DNA of 64,000 nucleotides, from assembly GCA_029532625.1 (NCBI GenBank), contig JARFXM010000010.1:62001-126000 (forward strand). Reading direction: 5' to 3'. The DNA is from Lomentospora prolificans (Eukaryota; Ascomycota; Sordariomycetes; Microascales; Microascaceae). The notes beneath the pieces were generated by a model that saw only the letters and a program-made list of their open reading frames with translations, did no database searches and was not told where the DNA came from. This document shows positions 11,436 through 24,785 of this stretch, in pieces (the first letter of the stretch is position 1; each line of letters opens with the position of its first letter). The position numbers and the translations under genes were made by a program.

Positions 11436-12549
11436 CTACTTTGTAAGGCCCCCTTCATATGTAAAGGTTAGCCCAGAGAGATGACCAAGCTCAAAATAGG
11501 CCATAAGCGCCGCCAGACGACACACACTATCATCATATTTTCCAACTTCTGTCCAAAACAGCTTCTGTGGGTTCGCTTCTATATTATGAGGCGTATTTAT
11601 GGGGCATAGCTCCGGGCGTCCATCTCGGGGCTTCATCAAGACTTTGAGGCCATCATGCGACGGGTTAAACGTCCGCAATATTTTTCCCGACTATGGTTGT
11701 TAGCCTCTCGTGGATATGTGCGACAAAAGAAGGGTTAAGCTTACGAATTTCTTCAAACGGGTTTTCCGAATACTTGAACTCGATGGCATTTGCTCTGATA
11801 GGTGCCACTCGCCGTGTTGCCCAAAGGAAGTCTCGAAACGAACTCCGCAGATGCGGCCGTTATAAATTCACCTGGCTATTGCTGTTTGGGTCGTATTCTT
11901 GCGTCTGCCAAAGCGCAATACCGACTATTCTTTCTCCAGCAGAGAGAGCAACCTCTGATAGCGGAGTTCATTACCCACTGGCCTACAATCACTTGCCGAT
12001 CGGAACCCCAGAACTCAAATAATAGCCCCGATATCTTGGCACCTGTGCGGCATCTCCCATGCGAGCCAGCCGATACCCAGATGCGCTTGGTAATATTGCC
12101 AAGTTGAACCGATGTAGAACACGAGAAAGAACGCCTCATCTTCGGATTTATAGTCTCCCACAGGCTTTGGATTACGTCGAGGCGAGAATCACGTGTGCAA
12201 ACTTCTGCCATACACTCTCGAGCAGGGCCTGTTTGAACCTGGACGCTTCGGAACCCGATACTCTCGAAAGTGCAAGTGGAGTGCTTTGATAACCTCCGAA
12301 ATTAGCAATAGACGTTTCCGGATACAAAGAGAAAGGGAAACTAACATCGGCCTTGGCGATGATTGCGGTGATGTGATGGCCAGCAGCGGGTTTGAGCATG
12401 TGGCTGGTTTTCCATGCTTGTCCTCGGGGATAGCGAAGACCCTGGTATGGTCCAAACTCGTAGCAGCTGCCAAATAACCCAAGACGGATCCATGCGTCAG
12501 TAACAGGGAAGAAAAACGTCATTCCCGTTTTTGTGAAGCACACGGGCAC
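11436..12549 (-). pseudogene. Unidentified decayed gene
   Basis: Several minus-strand frames have protein-like composition but are broken against each other: 12549-12172 (FGSCYEFGPYQGLRYPRG), about 12145-12050 (EAFFLVFYIGSTWQYYQAH) in a different frame, and 11678-11436 (CRLAALMAYFELGHLSGLTF). Stops and frame changes separate them and no intron set joins them cleanly. I read this as one or more dead genes of a fungal family I cannot name. It could also be chance in part. Confidence 0.3.
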
Positions 12550-13289
12550 CGGAACTGCCAGGAATCCGGGATATAATCGATCGTATTTGTATATCTTTCG
12601 GGAGCACCCCCGGCACTGGTCGGATATGCTCGTTTATTGACACTGAAGCCCACGTTTCGCGCTGGGTTTCCAGAGGGTTGCCATTTTGTTAGCCTGTATT
12701 AGTGGTGAGCAGGACCGAGAGACGTGATGCAAAGAGCGTTAGCGCATTCCATATGCGGCGCCTGTTTCGTAAACACCCGTCCGACTCTGGATTTGACAGC
12801 TGGTTTCGAATATAAAATTACAGCCGCCTCCAGTCGATAATGTGTGCCAGCTCAGGAGGTAGACCCACACCTACAAGCTCCATCTCCGATCCGTGCCCGA
12901 ATCGGCTTGCCCAGAATGAGAGAGGAAGGTCGTTCGGGGGGGAGACATGAGCAAGGGTGCGCGAGGCTAAGCGCAGGTTACTAACATCGCCGCTCGGTAG
13001 TTGTATCAGTATGAGGAGCAATACCTCTGGAGCCAGTCGCAGGAAGATGTCTCTCCAGGGCTGTTCATTAATAGAGCGTCGGCGATAGGGGGATGCTGGC
13101 GTCGGGTATTAAAGCTTCCTGCACAGGGAGGAAAGCCAACTCGGTTACTGGTGTGTGTCGACGGCCGACAGCACTGTTCCAGCTCGCGACGGACATCCCA
13201 TTCCAATCCGAGTATATACACTGCAAAGGACACTACTATTCCCAAGGCCATCATGAATTTTTTTTTTCTTTTTTTTTCCTTCATTCGGG
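12550..13289. other. Unassigned intergenic sequence
   Basis: No recognisable gene, RNA or repeat. A T-run near 13259-13279 precedes the alpha/beta-hydrolase relic. Confidence 0.4.
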
Positions 13290-14175
13290 CGCCTTTATCG
13301 ACGGTTCGCTTGAGACCGAGAAAAGTACGTATCTCCGTGTGCTGGTTCCATTATTCCCGTCCCGTCCGAACGAGCGAAACTGAATATCATGGTCCGCAAG
13401 TCTCGTGTAAATATTATGTCGCCGCTGCCGCTCACGTTACGGTCATCAGCGCTGAGTACAAACTCATGCCAAAATACCGGTACCCGATCCCGACCAACGA
13501 CGGGTGGGATGCCACCACGGAGCACATGTCCTCAGCCACATATTATCCATCTTTGCACCCGGGTACTCGGGCCCAGTACCGGTTGTGATCTCGCGCAGGT
13601 CGTCTGGGGATCACGTAGCCGGCTTCGTCTCGCAGCGAGCGCGACACTGGCTGCGCGCCCGAGAGAATGCGGGGATTCGCCAGCGAGATCGACGTGCGCG
13701 GCGTCATTCTCCAGGCGCCGGTACCGGTCCGCGGGAGCCAAGCCGCGTACGTTCCGCCGAGGTTTAGGGATGCGCACAGATCGTGGTGGGCGGAGTGTGA
13801 GACGGCCACGCTCATTAGGTCCGACATCGAAGGGGGCCCACGGTAACGTGCACAAACGTCATCTAGCGATCCCTAACCATTGGCCGTTTCACAGGAATGC
13901 TACGATTTCTCTCTGGGCGTGGCGTGGTGCAGAAGCCCTTGGGGTGCCGCCGGGCGAGAGGTCATCCGGCGACGCGTACCCGCTATGGGGGGATTTAGGC
14001 CAGCGGGCTTCCGAAAACCTACATACATTCAGGTCTAAGGCTGTTGATATCTTGCGCGACGATGGGATGTGTTACGCCAGGCAGTGAGTCTACGAGACGC
14101 AGGAGTGGAAGTGCGGCAGTCTTTCTACGAGGTATTATGTGTAGCATGGTTGTCCCGTCCCGAATTCGGCGTGCG
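13290..14175 (+). pseudogene. Decayed alpha/beta hydrolase (HSL/lipase-esterase type)
   Basis: Pieces of one protein lie in order in different frames. CKYYVAAAAHVTVISAEYKL followed by YPIPTNDGWDA (about 13400-13520) is the core-strand and DGW segment of the hormone-sensitive-lipase family. GYSGPVPVVIS followed by SSGDHVAGF (about 13560-13625) corresponds to the nucleophile elbow, where the expected GDSSGG is corrupted. DVRGVILQAPVPV (about 13690-13730) follows in another frame. LRDDGMCYA then LRDAGVEVRQSFYE (about 14050-14130) is the C-terminal part leading to the catalytic His. At least three frame changes and the damaged GDSAG-like motif argue that the gene is dead. Confidence 0.65.
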
Positions 14176-15368
14176 CGCCATGAGAGCTAGCGGGATGTGG
14201 CCAGGGCGTTGTGTGGTGTGTGTTGTGTGGTGTTCTGACTCGGAAAGGGCGCGGAGGGTGGAGGGACGCAAAAATAGCAGGATCTGCCTCACATCTTTTG
14301 GGTGTACGCGGTGTTCCTGCGTGTCTGGCAAGTGTCCATACAAGCAGGCTCAGGACGATTGCGTGCTGGGTCTGAAGTGGATATTAGGTTTGGCCCCCTG
14401 ACAATCGCAATCGAGGACACATGGAGACACCGCAGAGCCGAGGAAAAGGGGAAAGCAAGGAGGACGACATGTGGGCAAATCATGCAATTTATCATGTTCG
14501 TCCCGGCGGAGAAGAGAGACCAGAAAAGAAATAAAGATAACAATAAAAAATAAAAAGACAAACCTCCCTTTTTTTTTTTTATTGGCGTCTCGGCTTCGGC
14601 GATAAAAGAGATCATCTCGACTCCACGTGGAAGGTGGAATCTAAAACAGGGGATCGCCCTCCAAGAACGTGTGTGTACAGCCACGATTATCATTGACCCA
14701 TTTTATCCCTCTTCCTCTCCCCCTGACTCGGGGTTTTTTTTTTTTCTCCCATCTGAGACGGGAGTTTGGGGGACCCTGAGTTTTGGGTCCGTTGAGCTCG
14801 CCTCATTATTTTTGGTGGAGCCGCCAATTTGATCCTGGTGCCGTCCTCAACAAGGTCGACTGGGGAGATGGGTCCAAGAGCCAGCGATAACAGATGTCCT
14901 GTCTGACGAGTAACCACGGCTCGGTATTAGCTCGACTCGAGAGCCAATTTAACGGACCCGGGGTCCAATAGGACCATTGGTCGTCTCACAATGAAGCTCA
15001 ATAAGGTTTAGGGTGTCATTAGGACGGCAGGGGGCGTTAGGGGTCCAGTGGGTGGAAAAGGAGGAAACAGAGAAGTCCAGGACCACCCAAAAAAAAAAAG
15101 AAGAAAAGGAAGAAAAACAAAAAACCTTTCAGCCCCTAGATTTTAGCTTGGACCCGCCAAGCGAAAGGAGCCAAAGGGAGAAAAGGGAGAGTGGAAAAAG
15201 GAAAAAGGAAAAAAAGAACAAAAAAAAAATCTGCGTGCGATCAGTCTTGACTTGTACTTTTCTCTCGTCCTTTTTCCCTTGCCAATTCCCTTTTCCGTTC
15301 CTGGGACTTCTCTTTTTCTTCCACACCAATTGATCCATCCTCTCATTGAACTTCACGGGTTGCCCATC
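14176..15368. other. Intergenic region with purine/pyrimidine tracts; desaturase promoter
   Basis: Contains A-rich stretches (14515-14555, 15089-15235), short T-runs, and a CT-rich block (about 15250-15330) just upstream of the desaturase start at 15369, as often seen near transcription starts of strongly expressed fungal genes. No gene is evident. Confidence 0.45.
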
Positions 15369-16996
15369 ATGTCTTCGCTCGCGGCCACTATGGCTGCCTT
15401 TTACCTGTGGCTGAGACCGGCGTCCCAGTTAGAACTGACAGCTACAGACGCCACTACTGCAAAGGCCAATGGCAGCGCTGGCCAAATACCCGTCAAGGCA
15501 ATCCAGGTGAGTCGTTGATCATTCTCAGATCGCTGGCTGGAGCCCTCGTCTTGCCTGCAGTATCCTGCAGAGTTCCTCGCGCAAAGGAAAAAAAAAATTG
15601 AATAAAAAATTGGGCTAACGGTTGTGTCCTCAGAAGCCGCAACCCGAAATCAAGCGCGTCCCGCGAGAATATCCCGATATCAACACCATCCGCAATGCCA
15701 TCCCCGCCCATTGCTTCAAGCCCTCGCTCTGGATTTCCTGCGGGTACCTTGTGCGAGACATTATTTTCATCGCAGCGCTGGCTTACGCCGCGATAACCTA
15801 TATTCCCTCCATTGACGATGCCCGTCTGCGCGGCGCCGCCTGGGTCGCCTACGGCTTCGTCCAGGGCCTCGTCTGCACCGGACTCTGGATTCTTGCCCAC
15901 GAGTGTGGCCACGGCGCTTTCTCTCTCTACCCCCGCGTCAACAATGTGATCGGCTGGGCCGCCCACTCTTTCCTCCTCGTGCCCTATTTCTCTTGGAAGT
16001 ATTCGCATGCTCGCCACCATCGCTTCACTGGCCACATGGAGAAGGATATGGCCTTTGTCCCCCGCACCGAGAAGGAGCACAAGGAACGCCGCATCTTTGG
16101 TGTCCGTGTCGAAAATGACCTCTTTGAGGATGCACCCATCGTGGCATTGGTCCGCCTCCTCTCCCACCAGCTCTTTGGATGGCAGGCCTACCTTTTCTTC
16201 AACGTCACCTGCGGGCCCGACAGCCTCCAGCGTGAGCCGACCAAGTGGTGGCCCCAGAGCCACTTTGACCCCATGAGCGCCATCTTCAGGCCCAGCGAGA
16301 GGTTGTTCGTCTTCATCACCGACATTGGTATTTTGATCACCGCCGCCATGATCTACTACGGAGCCACCATCTTTGGCGGCTGGACCATGTTCCTCCTGTA
16401 CGGCGTTCCCTACTTTTGGGTTCACCACTGGTTGGGTAAGCGGTTTTTTTTTGTTTCTTCCCCCATTTTTCCTCTCCTCCTTTTACTTCAAAGATGTGAG
16501 CCAAATGCAGACGAGAGACCATCTCAACTAACCCTTTTTTGACCATTTAGTTGCCATCACCTATCTCCACCACACCCACCCCGATCTCCCCCACTTCGAT
16601 GCCGAGAACTGGTCCTACGTCAAGGGTTCTCTCGCCACCGTCGATCGCGACTTTGGCTTCATCGGCCGATATCTCTTCCACGGCATCATCGAGACCCACG
16701 TCGTCCACCATCTTTTCGCGTAAGTACCCTACTGAATTTCCGCTCATTTCTAATCTATTTTGCGCACGAAATCGCTAATATTCGCGTGATTTTTTTTTTC
16801 GCTCAGTCGCATTCCCTTCTACTATGCCGATGAAGCCACCGAAGCCATCAAGCCGATCCTTGGCGACTTGTACCACTGCGACCACTCTTTCCTGGACCAG
16901 CTTTGGCCCACTTTCAACGAGTGCAAGTACGTCGTGCCCGTGGACGAAGTTCCCGGCGAGATGTACTGGGCGCATACCGTCAAGAAGAGCCAGTAA
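15369..16996 (+). CDS. Membrane fatty acid desaturase, oleate delta-12 type
   Basis: Exons 15369-15506, 15634-16435, 16551-16719 and 16807-16996 give 432 residues. It should insert the delta-12 double bond into oleoyl-lipid in the ER membrane, making linoleate. The three histidine boxes of the di-iron site are intact: HECGH (135-139), HARHH (171-175) and HVVHH (363-367). Hydrophobic segments flank the boxes as expected, and the spacing and surrounding residues ([21 protein letters not shown]) fit fungal FAD2/OdeA-type enzymes. It is somewhat shorter than the usual 470 or so residues at both ends. A dual delta-12/delta-15 enzyme is possible and cannot be excluded from sequence. Confidence 0.9.
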
Positions 16997-19900
16997 TCAT
17001 CGGCTTGGTTCATGATACGATACCCCCCCCCCAACTCAAAATAGACTTGTCTTTTATATCCTTGTTTGATATATATTTCTAGTATTGATTTAGAATCTAT
17101 ATTTCCAAGATAGACTATAGACAAATAGACGATGAAAAAGTGGCGCTGCGATTTAATCGAGAGCAGCTCCGTGGTTGAACTGAAATTCCGAGGTCGCACA
17201 GCCATTTATAAATCATCGGTTATCGATAGCACGATCCTTTGGCTCTGTCGTGATAATGTTTCCCACGATAATTACGTACCCCACCAGAGTCGCGCGGAAA
17301 ACCCGGATTTGCCCAAGCTGTGAGGCCTCCGTGGGTGTGTGCCTGTGTTTTGGATCTATAATATTCGTATAAAAATTAGTTTTTGATACTGGATTTCGGA
17401 TTTCTTCTTACGCCTTACTGCGTGATTCCGATCGTGTCCAGAATTGCGGCGAGCTGTTTTCCCCGCTATCGTTACTATCTGCTTGTGCGCGGAAAGAAAG
17501 GTCACGGCACCCACGTAGTAGGAGACGAGGCTATTGCCGTTTGTCCTGAGAAAAGATGGCGGTCGCAATAATGATCAAAGCACATCGCTTCCTATTCCCC
17601 TTGATCCTCACCAACTCGGCCCAGCCCGCCACTAAACATCTCTTTCTCCAGCCTCGGAGTGTTGACGATCTGAGTAAACTCCCATCGGGAAAAGTCGTCA
17701 TTCTCGTCACCGTTTGCGTGGTATCACTTTACGAGGATTTGACGGGCTTCATCCTCCCGCTCCTTGCTTATTCCAACGGGGACTTTCCGGTAAGAACCAG
17801 ATGGCAAGGAGTTGGATCCCAGGCATTAGGCACTGGAGACCAGTCGGAAATCTCCATTGGATGTCTCCATGCTGGTTGTGAAGGGTTCCAAAGCACGTCA
17901 CGCGGCCATAATGGCGCCTAGATACCACAGCTTGTTGTAAATCGTGGTGACTCTTCCGCGATGGCGAGGGTGCGCGACTTCGGTAATATAAGCAAAGGTT
18001 GATGAGGAGCCTCGGTGTAAGGTCGATATCATGCCCTCAATGCGGACCACTGGATCCTTTTAACGCCGGCTTTTGCGATGTGCACCCAGTGCTTCCTCAT
18101 CTAGTCTAGTGCTACAACTTATCTTAGTTCAAGGGGAGACGAGGGTACATTTCCGGCTACTCCATGAGCTGCTGCTACGCGGGATGCGAGCACGATTCCA
18201 ACGTTTATGCGAAGGTGACTATAAGTTGAGCACATCCGACTTTAATCCGCGGGCTTTTCGGCCTCGTTTACTCACGATATCCCCAGACAACCCCGCTCAG
18301 AAGAAAAAGTGAGCAACATATTCTGACCCATTGTGGAGTTCAAGACACTAAGACGTCACAATTGGGTTCCGAGGGACTCTTCCCCAAAGACACCGCATGA
18401 TATCGGGACTCCCTACGGTTGGCGTGAGCAAGAGGACCGGCATACGGAATCAGAATGCGAGTGATGCCTGCCCGCTCCCGAAAAGTTCGGGTTCGTTTGC
18501 ACTCCGCGATAGCACCTCTGTGCTGAGAGCTGATAATTTCAGAGCGGATACTCTAATAGTGCGTGCACGCCGCGAATGAAGGCAAGTGTCAGGGCTGTAT
18601 TTTCCTTGAGATCTGCTTGCTTACCACTTTTTGTCCTTCGTCGGCCGGAGAGGGGGTAAGGCCGAGTATTATCCTATTCCCTTGTACACGACCACCTGGC
18701 TCAACTCTTAAAAACATGATCTAGGTGGTTCCTGAGAAGCACCAATCGGGTTAAATTTAATTTAGACTGATGCCAGATTATGTCGTTCGCCAGTCCAGTG
18801 TATTGGTTTTACCATGTCTCGAATGCTCCGGAGTGGAGAGTCAAAGTCTCGCTCCGTTCCCGTCTACATTCAGTTAAGCGAACACTGGGCAAGTTTGACC
18901 TTTCTTTACCTGACTACGCTTGGTTGCGGTGTCACCTGTTGGGTTTATTCCATCGCATGTCGTGGTTGTGGGTACGCAACAAGTGTGCCTTTATAAGGCT
19001 CACCGCCTGCTCCCCAGCCAACGATGGCAGTTCGTTCGACTCATAATTACCACCAGGCGATACATGTACTTTCCTGTGGCTAGTAGTAGCTGATATTTGT
19101 CCAATTATCAGAAAACGACGATATGTTTCTTATGCGCGTTGCGCTTCACCCCTTCCTGTGGGCCGAGTGCGACCACTCGTCCCTCGAAGGTCGCCTCTAA
19201 GGCTGACCCGATGTTGAATCAAGCGGGTGCATTCACTGCCATGATATTCCGGCGATGGGGGCCAACATCCGCCGGGACCACCTACGGCCGATAAGATGAA
19301 ATGATCCGTTCGCTTGATGCCTGTACTTATAACATCAACTCTGTCGGGAGTGCTGAAGGAGCCCGAAACGGGTAATACTTGTTGCTACTGCGTCCTGTCG
19401 TAGCTGAGCGGGCACCATATTCCATTTAGCGGCACTTTCACAGTGGCATTTAGAACAAATCTCCATTCCCCAAGGACTGAGAGCTGGGACTTGCTGAACG
19501 GGATTTGTGTAGCCGGTGGCCAGTCGGTAGGCCCAATAGCTCAACGACCTCTTTGTCTCGAGGCGAGAGACTCTTATCGGCTGAACGTGTCGTGACCACC
19601 AGGGTATCGCTGCGAAAGAACAGTCGGGGGTTCACAATCGTTGAGTCCAAAGCGATGTATTTTTGAGGGCTAATAAGCACTACATCTACTAAATCCCTTC
19701 AAAAGAGATCAATGAAGCCAGTAATTAATGAGCGCAAGCGGAGACCAGCTAGTCCTCGGTAATAGGATGTAATCCTACAAGGACGGACACCAAGGTAGCT
19801 TCAACGGCGGCAATGGGGAAAAGGGAGTCTAGGAGAAGGCGTGAACGTGAAAGAGGCGGAGTATTGATCGCCAGGACACGAATACATAGGCAACATTTGT

Positions 19901-20408
19901 TACGTCCCACCGCCTCGGTCAACAAAACTTGGTATAGAGTACTGTCGACATTACATGAATGAACGCAACTTCGAATCCAATTACCATTCTTTCTATGCAT
20001 CATCTCATCAGCCTCGTCGCTGCAGGGTCGTATTGTTCTTGATACAAGATCCAATACTAAGATACAATAAGTTTAGTGAACAGGTCCGATTTGCTGCCTA
20101 CTTCGTTGTTTACGCTCCTGACTTAACTATTACAAACCCGACTGAGGAAACAACTTGAGCGTTTTACCCAAACAATGAGAAGTAACTGCCGGAACAATAC
20201 CTTGTATATGGGAAAGAATATCTATTCCTATCTCAGATTGACTAGTGGATAGAGACATACAAGAAAGTTGAATAAGTTGACATCTCGGTGAAGGAGAGAT
20301 GTGGCTCTGCGCTCTGCAACTAATATTTCCATCAATCCCCCCACCCTGAACTCTTACTTGACTTTTTATTCCAGGTTAATTGTGGAGAAGTCTCGTTGCG
20401 TCACCACT
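16997..20408. other. 3.4-kb stretch without a recognisable gene
   Basis: Open frames are short (under 125 codons) on both strands. The frame 17556-17921 (plus) has some hydrophobic character but no family resemblance. Minus-strand frames 20054-19749 and 19680-19450 (pieces VLLTEAVGRNKCCLCIRVLA and DSTIVNPRLFFRSDTLVVTT) look protein-like and may be remnants. Nothing can be called. Confidence 0.4.
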
Positions 20409-21862
<1,454 letters not shown>

Positions 21863-22004
21863 TGTCAAGAATTTACAAGAGACGACTGGAGACTAGAGCG
21901 CGTTTGAGCTATCTTGGGGCTGGAGCTGGAGCTATTATGCTGTGATGCTTGAAGATGGGACGAGAAGAAAAGATCACGTCTCATACCTCGGCGGACGACT
22001 TGAA

Positions 22005-22012
22005 TATTTATA
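22005..22012 (-). promoter_or_regulatory. TATA-like box upstream of the subtilase
   Basis: Minus-strand TATAAATA, about 143 nt upstream of the protease ATG, a plausible core promoter position for a strongly expressed fungal secretory gene. Confidence 0.45.
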
Positions 22013-23580
22013 TTTCGATCGAGACGTTTATCTTCTTCTTCTTCCTCTTTTTGTTGTTAGGCACGCCATCTTATTGGAGACAACTCCCCCTGGAGGCAGC
22101 TTAGTGGGCATCGTGATCGTATCCAGGCGCTTATTCTGCCGCGCGCGCACACCTGCAGCGCTGCTGAAGGAAATGGCCACGACGCCTGCTCAGGTCGAGA
22201 ATCTACTAGGGGAAGGTACAGGGAGAACTGCCGGATCTGGTGTATCCCGGAATCCCGTGCGCAGTGCTGGCCGATTGCGAATTCCTCACGATGTTACGGT
22301 GAGATGAGATGCCCCGTGCCCATCAACGTGGAGCTCCCCCCCCTCCCCGCCCGGCCGCCGACAACAGTGTTACACCCAGACTCCTGCTTTAGTTAGGAGG
22401 TATTATCGCGTTGCCCAAACGTTCCTTGATCACGCCGAAGAAGCCCATGGCGCCGCAACCTGGGTGGTCGAGGACCCGGAGCGACTGGATTGCACAATGG
22501 AACGGTGTCTGAGCCAGATGAGACGCAGCTGGCGATGCGCAGTGCGGGTGTTATCTACCAAAGGTCCTCATCCCCCCCCCACCTTCTTTCCACCCTTCTG
22601 TAATCATCTCGAAACAGAAGGTGTCCAGGGACCAGACCAGCTTGAAGAAAGTTCCCGTGGCCAGTGCGATACCGCCTTCCGAATTGGGAATGCTGGCAGT
22701 GCGGACAGCTGCATTCGCTTAACCACACGGCCGATGCCCCGCGAATCGCATCGGTCGACACACCGATTTAGATGTATCGTGGGGGTACGATCTGCTGGCC
22801 TGTACCATTGGAGTCGCATGTATTAGTCAATACACTAGAACTGGTACTTGCAGTTTACACACCTGGCACACCGATTCGGGGACTTTTTTTTCGTCTCGAC
22901 CCCGGGGCCATGAGATAGCTTGCCTCAAGCCCCAAGCCCGCGGTTGGTCGCTCCTGCACCGTTGACGCACATGGGAGGAACAGGACCAGCTCGCCAGGAA
23001 TATCCCAGCAAGTGACAGCCCACTTCAGATGTGGCAAAACAGACAGAAACACAAAAAGCAGACGAGGCAAACCCTGGTGCGAAAAGAAAGGTTGGGAAAC
23101 ACAAAATAGGCCTATAATTCTACTATCACTAGAGGCTGGCATTCACCGATAAAGAGCATGACAATAGTGGATAACGAAACTCCGGAGCCCTCTCGGGCCC
23201 CCGACTTGGGTGGATCCCGGTCGAGCTGTGCCCGAAGCAGCCACAGATGCTTATCATATTAGTTCGCCATTCTGCGGCCCCTAGACCGCGTTGCATCAAA
23301 GCCTATCTCCCCTACCAACCCCCCCGGCCGGCCTGGCGCTGCGGCTCCAATGCTCCAAAGTTCCTTTTATGCCACCACCTCGCGCCATTCTTGGCATACT
23401 GCTTGCGCTCCGTGGATGCCGTCACCCATTCTTAATGTTTTCGCAGGCCTCTGCCGTCATTTCTTCGACTGGGTGACTTAAAGGTTGGTACCTGTCATCT
23501 TGCTCCGCTCGGCCTCTCGCAAACGCCACCAGTTGGAGACTCGTAGCATTTTCGAGGAAATTGTGTAGTAAAGTACGGTT
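22013..23580. other. Decayed or non-coding intergenic sequence
   Basis: Short C-runs and broken frames only. The minus frame around 22560-22720 reads SEGGIALATGTFFKL in one phase and is interrupted, so it may be a gene remnant. No gene, RNA or repeat is recognised. Confidence 0.35.
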
Positions 23581-24785
23581 CTAGAGCGTAGTTCTATAGT
23601 CGGCTCTCGAGGAGAATATCGTGAAGAGAATATTGCGCAATGTCAACTCTTCGAGCTTGCCGCAATGCGACTTACTGACACGAACTGTCTCTGAGCTGGC
23701 TCGTATAATACTTGACAAGGAAAGTCCATTCAAATGAAGGCAAGGCGTGATGCAGCGCAAGATAGGCACAAGTCCCTAATAGGGAATGTATTTCCCAGCC
23801 AAGAACATATTTTCCCTTCCAAGTACGGTAGAGATGGACCGGCAAGCATTCGAGATTCGGCATGTGGGAGGTTAGTCGGCCCAACCCTTCCAAGTGCGCA
23901 TTAGCGTCAACGACCGGGTCCTCCACGGAGAATTTCGTACCCCGCGATATATATTATCAAGAGCGCAACAAAAGTCCTCGCTTAATGGTGCGGCCGAAAA
24001 CGAATCCGGGTTCTTGTCGAATCGGCTCAACGATCGTAGCGGCGCTGAGGGAGAAGTTCTTGATGTTGGCGGCCATCGCTTCGAAACCTTCCTGTTTGAG
24101 AATGCACAGAATCCCCGCTGCTTCATTTGTGGAAATACTACCGATCTTAGTGTAACTAAATATTGATCGTCGAGATATGTGTATACTCGAACGACGAAGG
24201 TCAGTGAAGAGCACGCAAGTAATACGTCTGTAATGGCATCGACCGCGGCTCCCGCCACGAGAAATTATGGATTCTTTTGGGACCCCATCCGCGATCTCAT
24301 TTCTGGAGATGACCGTTGCCTCTAGCGAAGTCGCCCAAGGCAGCTGAAGATCTCAGTCAGTGCCTCGCACATAGGCCAGCCGACAAATGCACACTTCTCT
24401 CCGCTTGCTATTCTTTCATACATATACGTTCAGTGGCACTTATCCCGAGACAGAGAGATTCGACAGGCAGGTGTATATTTGAGAACACCGAGCCCACCGA
24501 TATTACTTCAGGTCCTCGGTGGCCAGGTGCTTCATGATAGCAGAGGCATGCCAACTGTAAGGTTCTCACAACCCCTCGGATAAGAATTGCTCAATCTGTC
24601 GGAGTCGCTCAAGACCACGAGGTGTGAGTTCAAGACTCTGATTAGGGTTGATATACAGCGCAGAAAGTAAGGCGTGGATAGCGCCCGGAACGCCCTAGAC
24701 GCGAGTCTGGCCGGGCCGAGCCGAGCCTCCCAGATGCTCGAGCACTTGATCTACCAACTCCACCGGAAGCCCGTTTCGAGCAGCA
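23581..24785 (-). pseudogene. Decayed F-box-like gene
   Basis: At about 24775-24730 the minus strand reads LPVELVDQVLEHLGG, a typical start of an F-box (substrate adaptor of SCF ubiquitin ligases), followed by an in-frame stop and then GAIHALLSALYINPNQSLEL. Further along, frames 24214-23957 (LRRSSIHISRRSIFSY, GILCILKQEGFEAMAANIKN) and 23926-23672 (EDPVVDANAHLEGLGRLTS, MPNLECLPVHLYRTWKGK) look like the C-terminal repeats of fungal F-box proteins but lie in different phases. I infer one gene killed by stops and frameshifts. Confidence 0.4.

Noticed and set aside
15493..16428. 311-codon minus-strand ORF
   Set aside because: Lies exactly antisense to the main desaturase exon, whose three histidine boxes and splice sites are clear; the antisense protein has no family resemblance.
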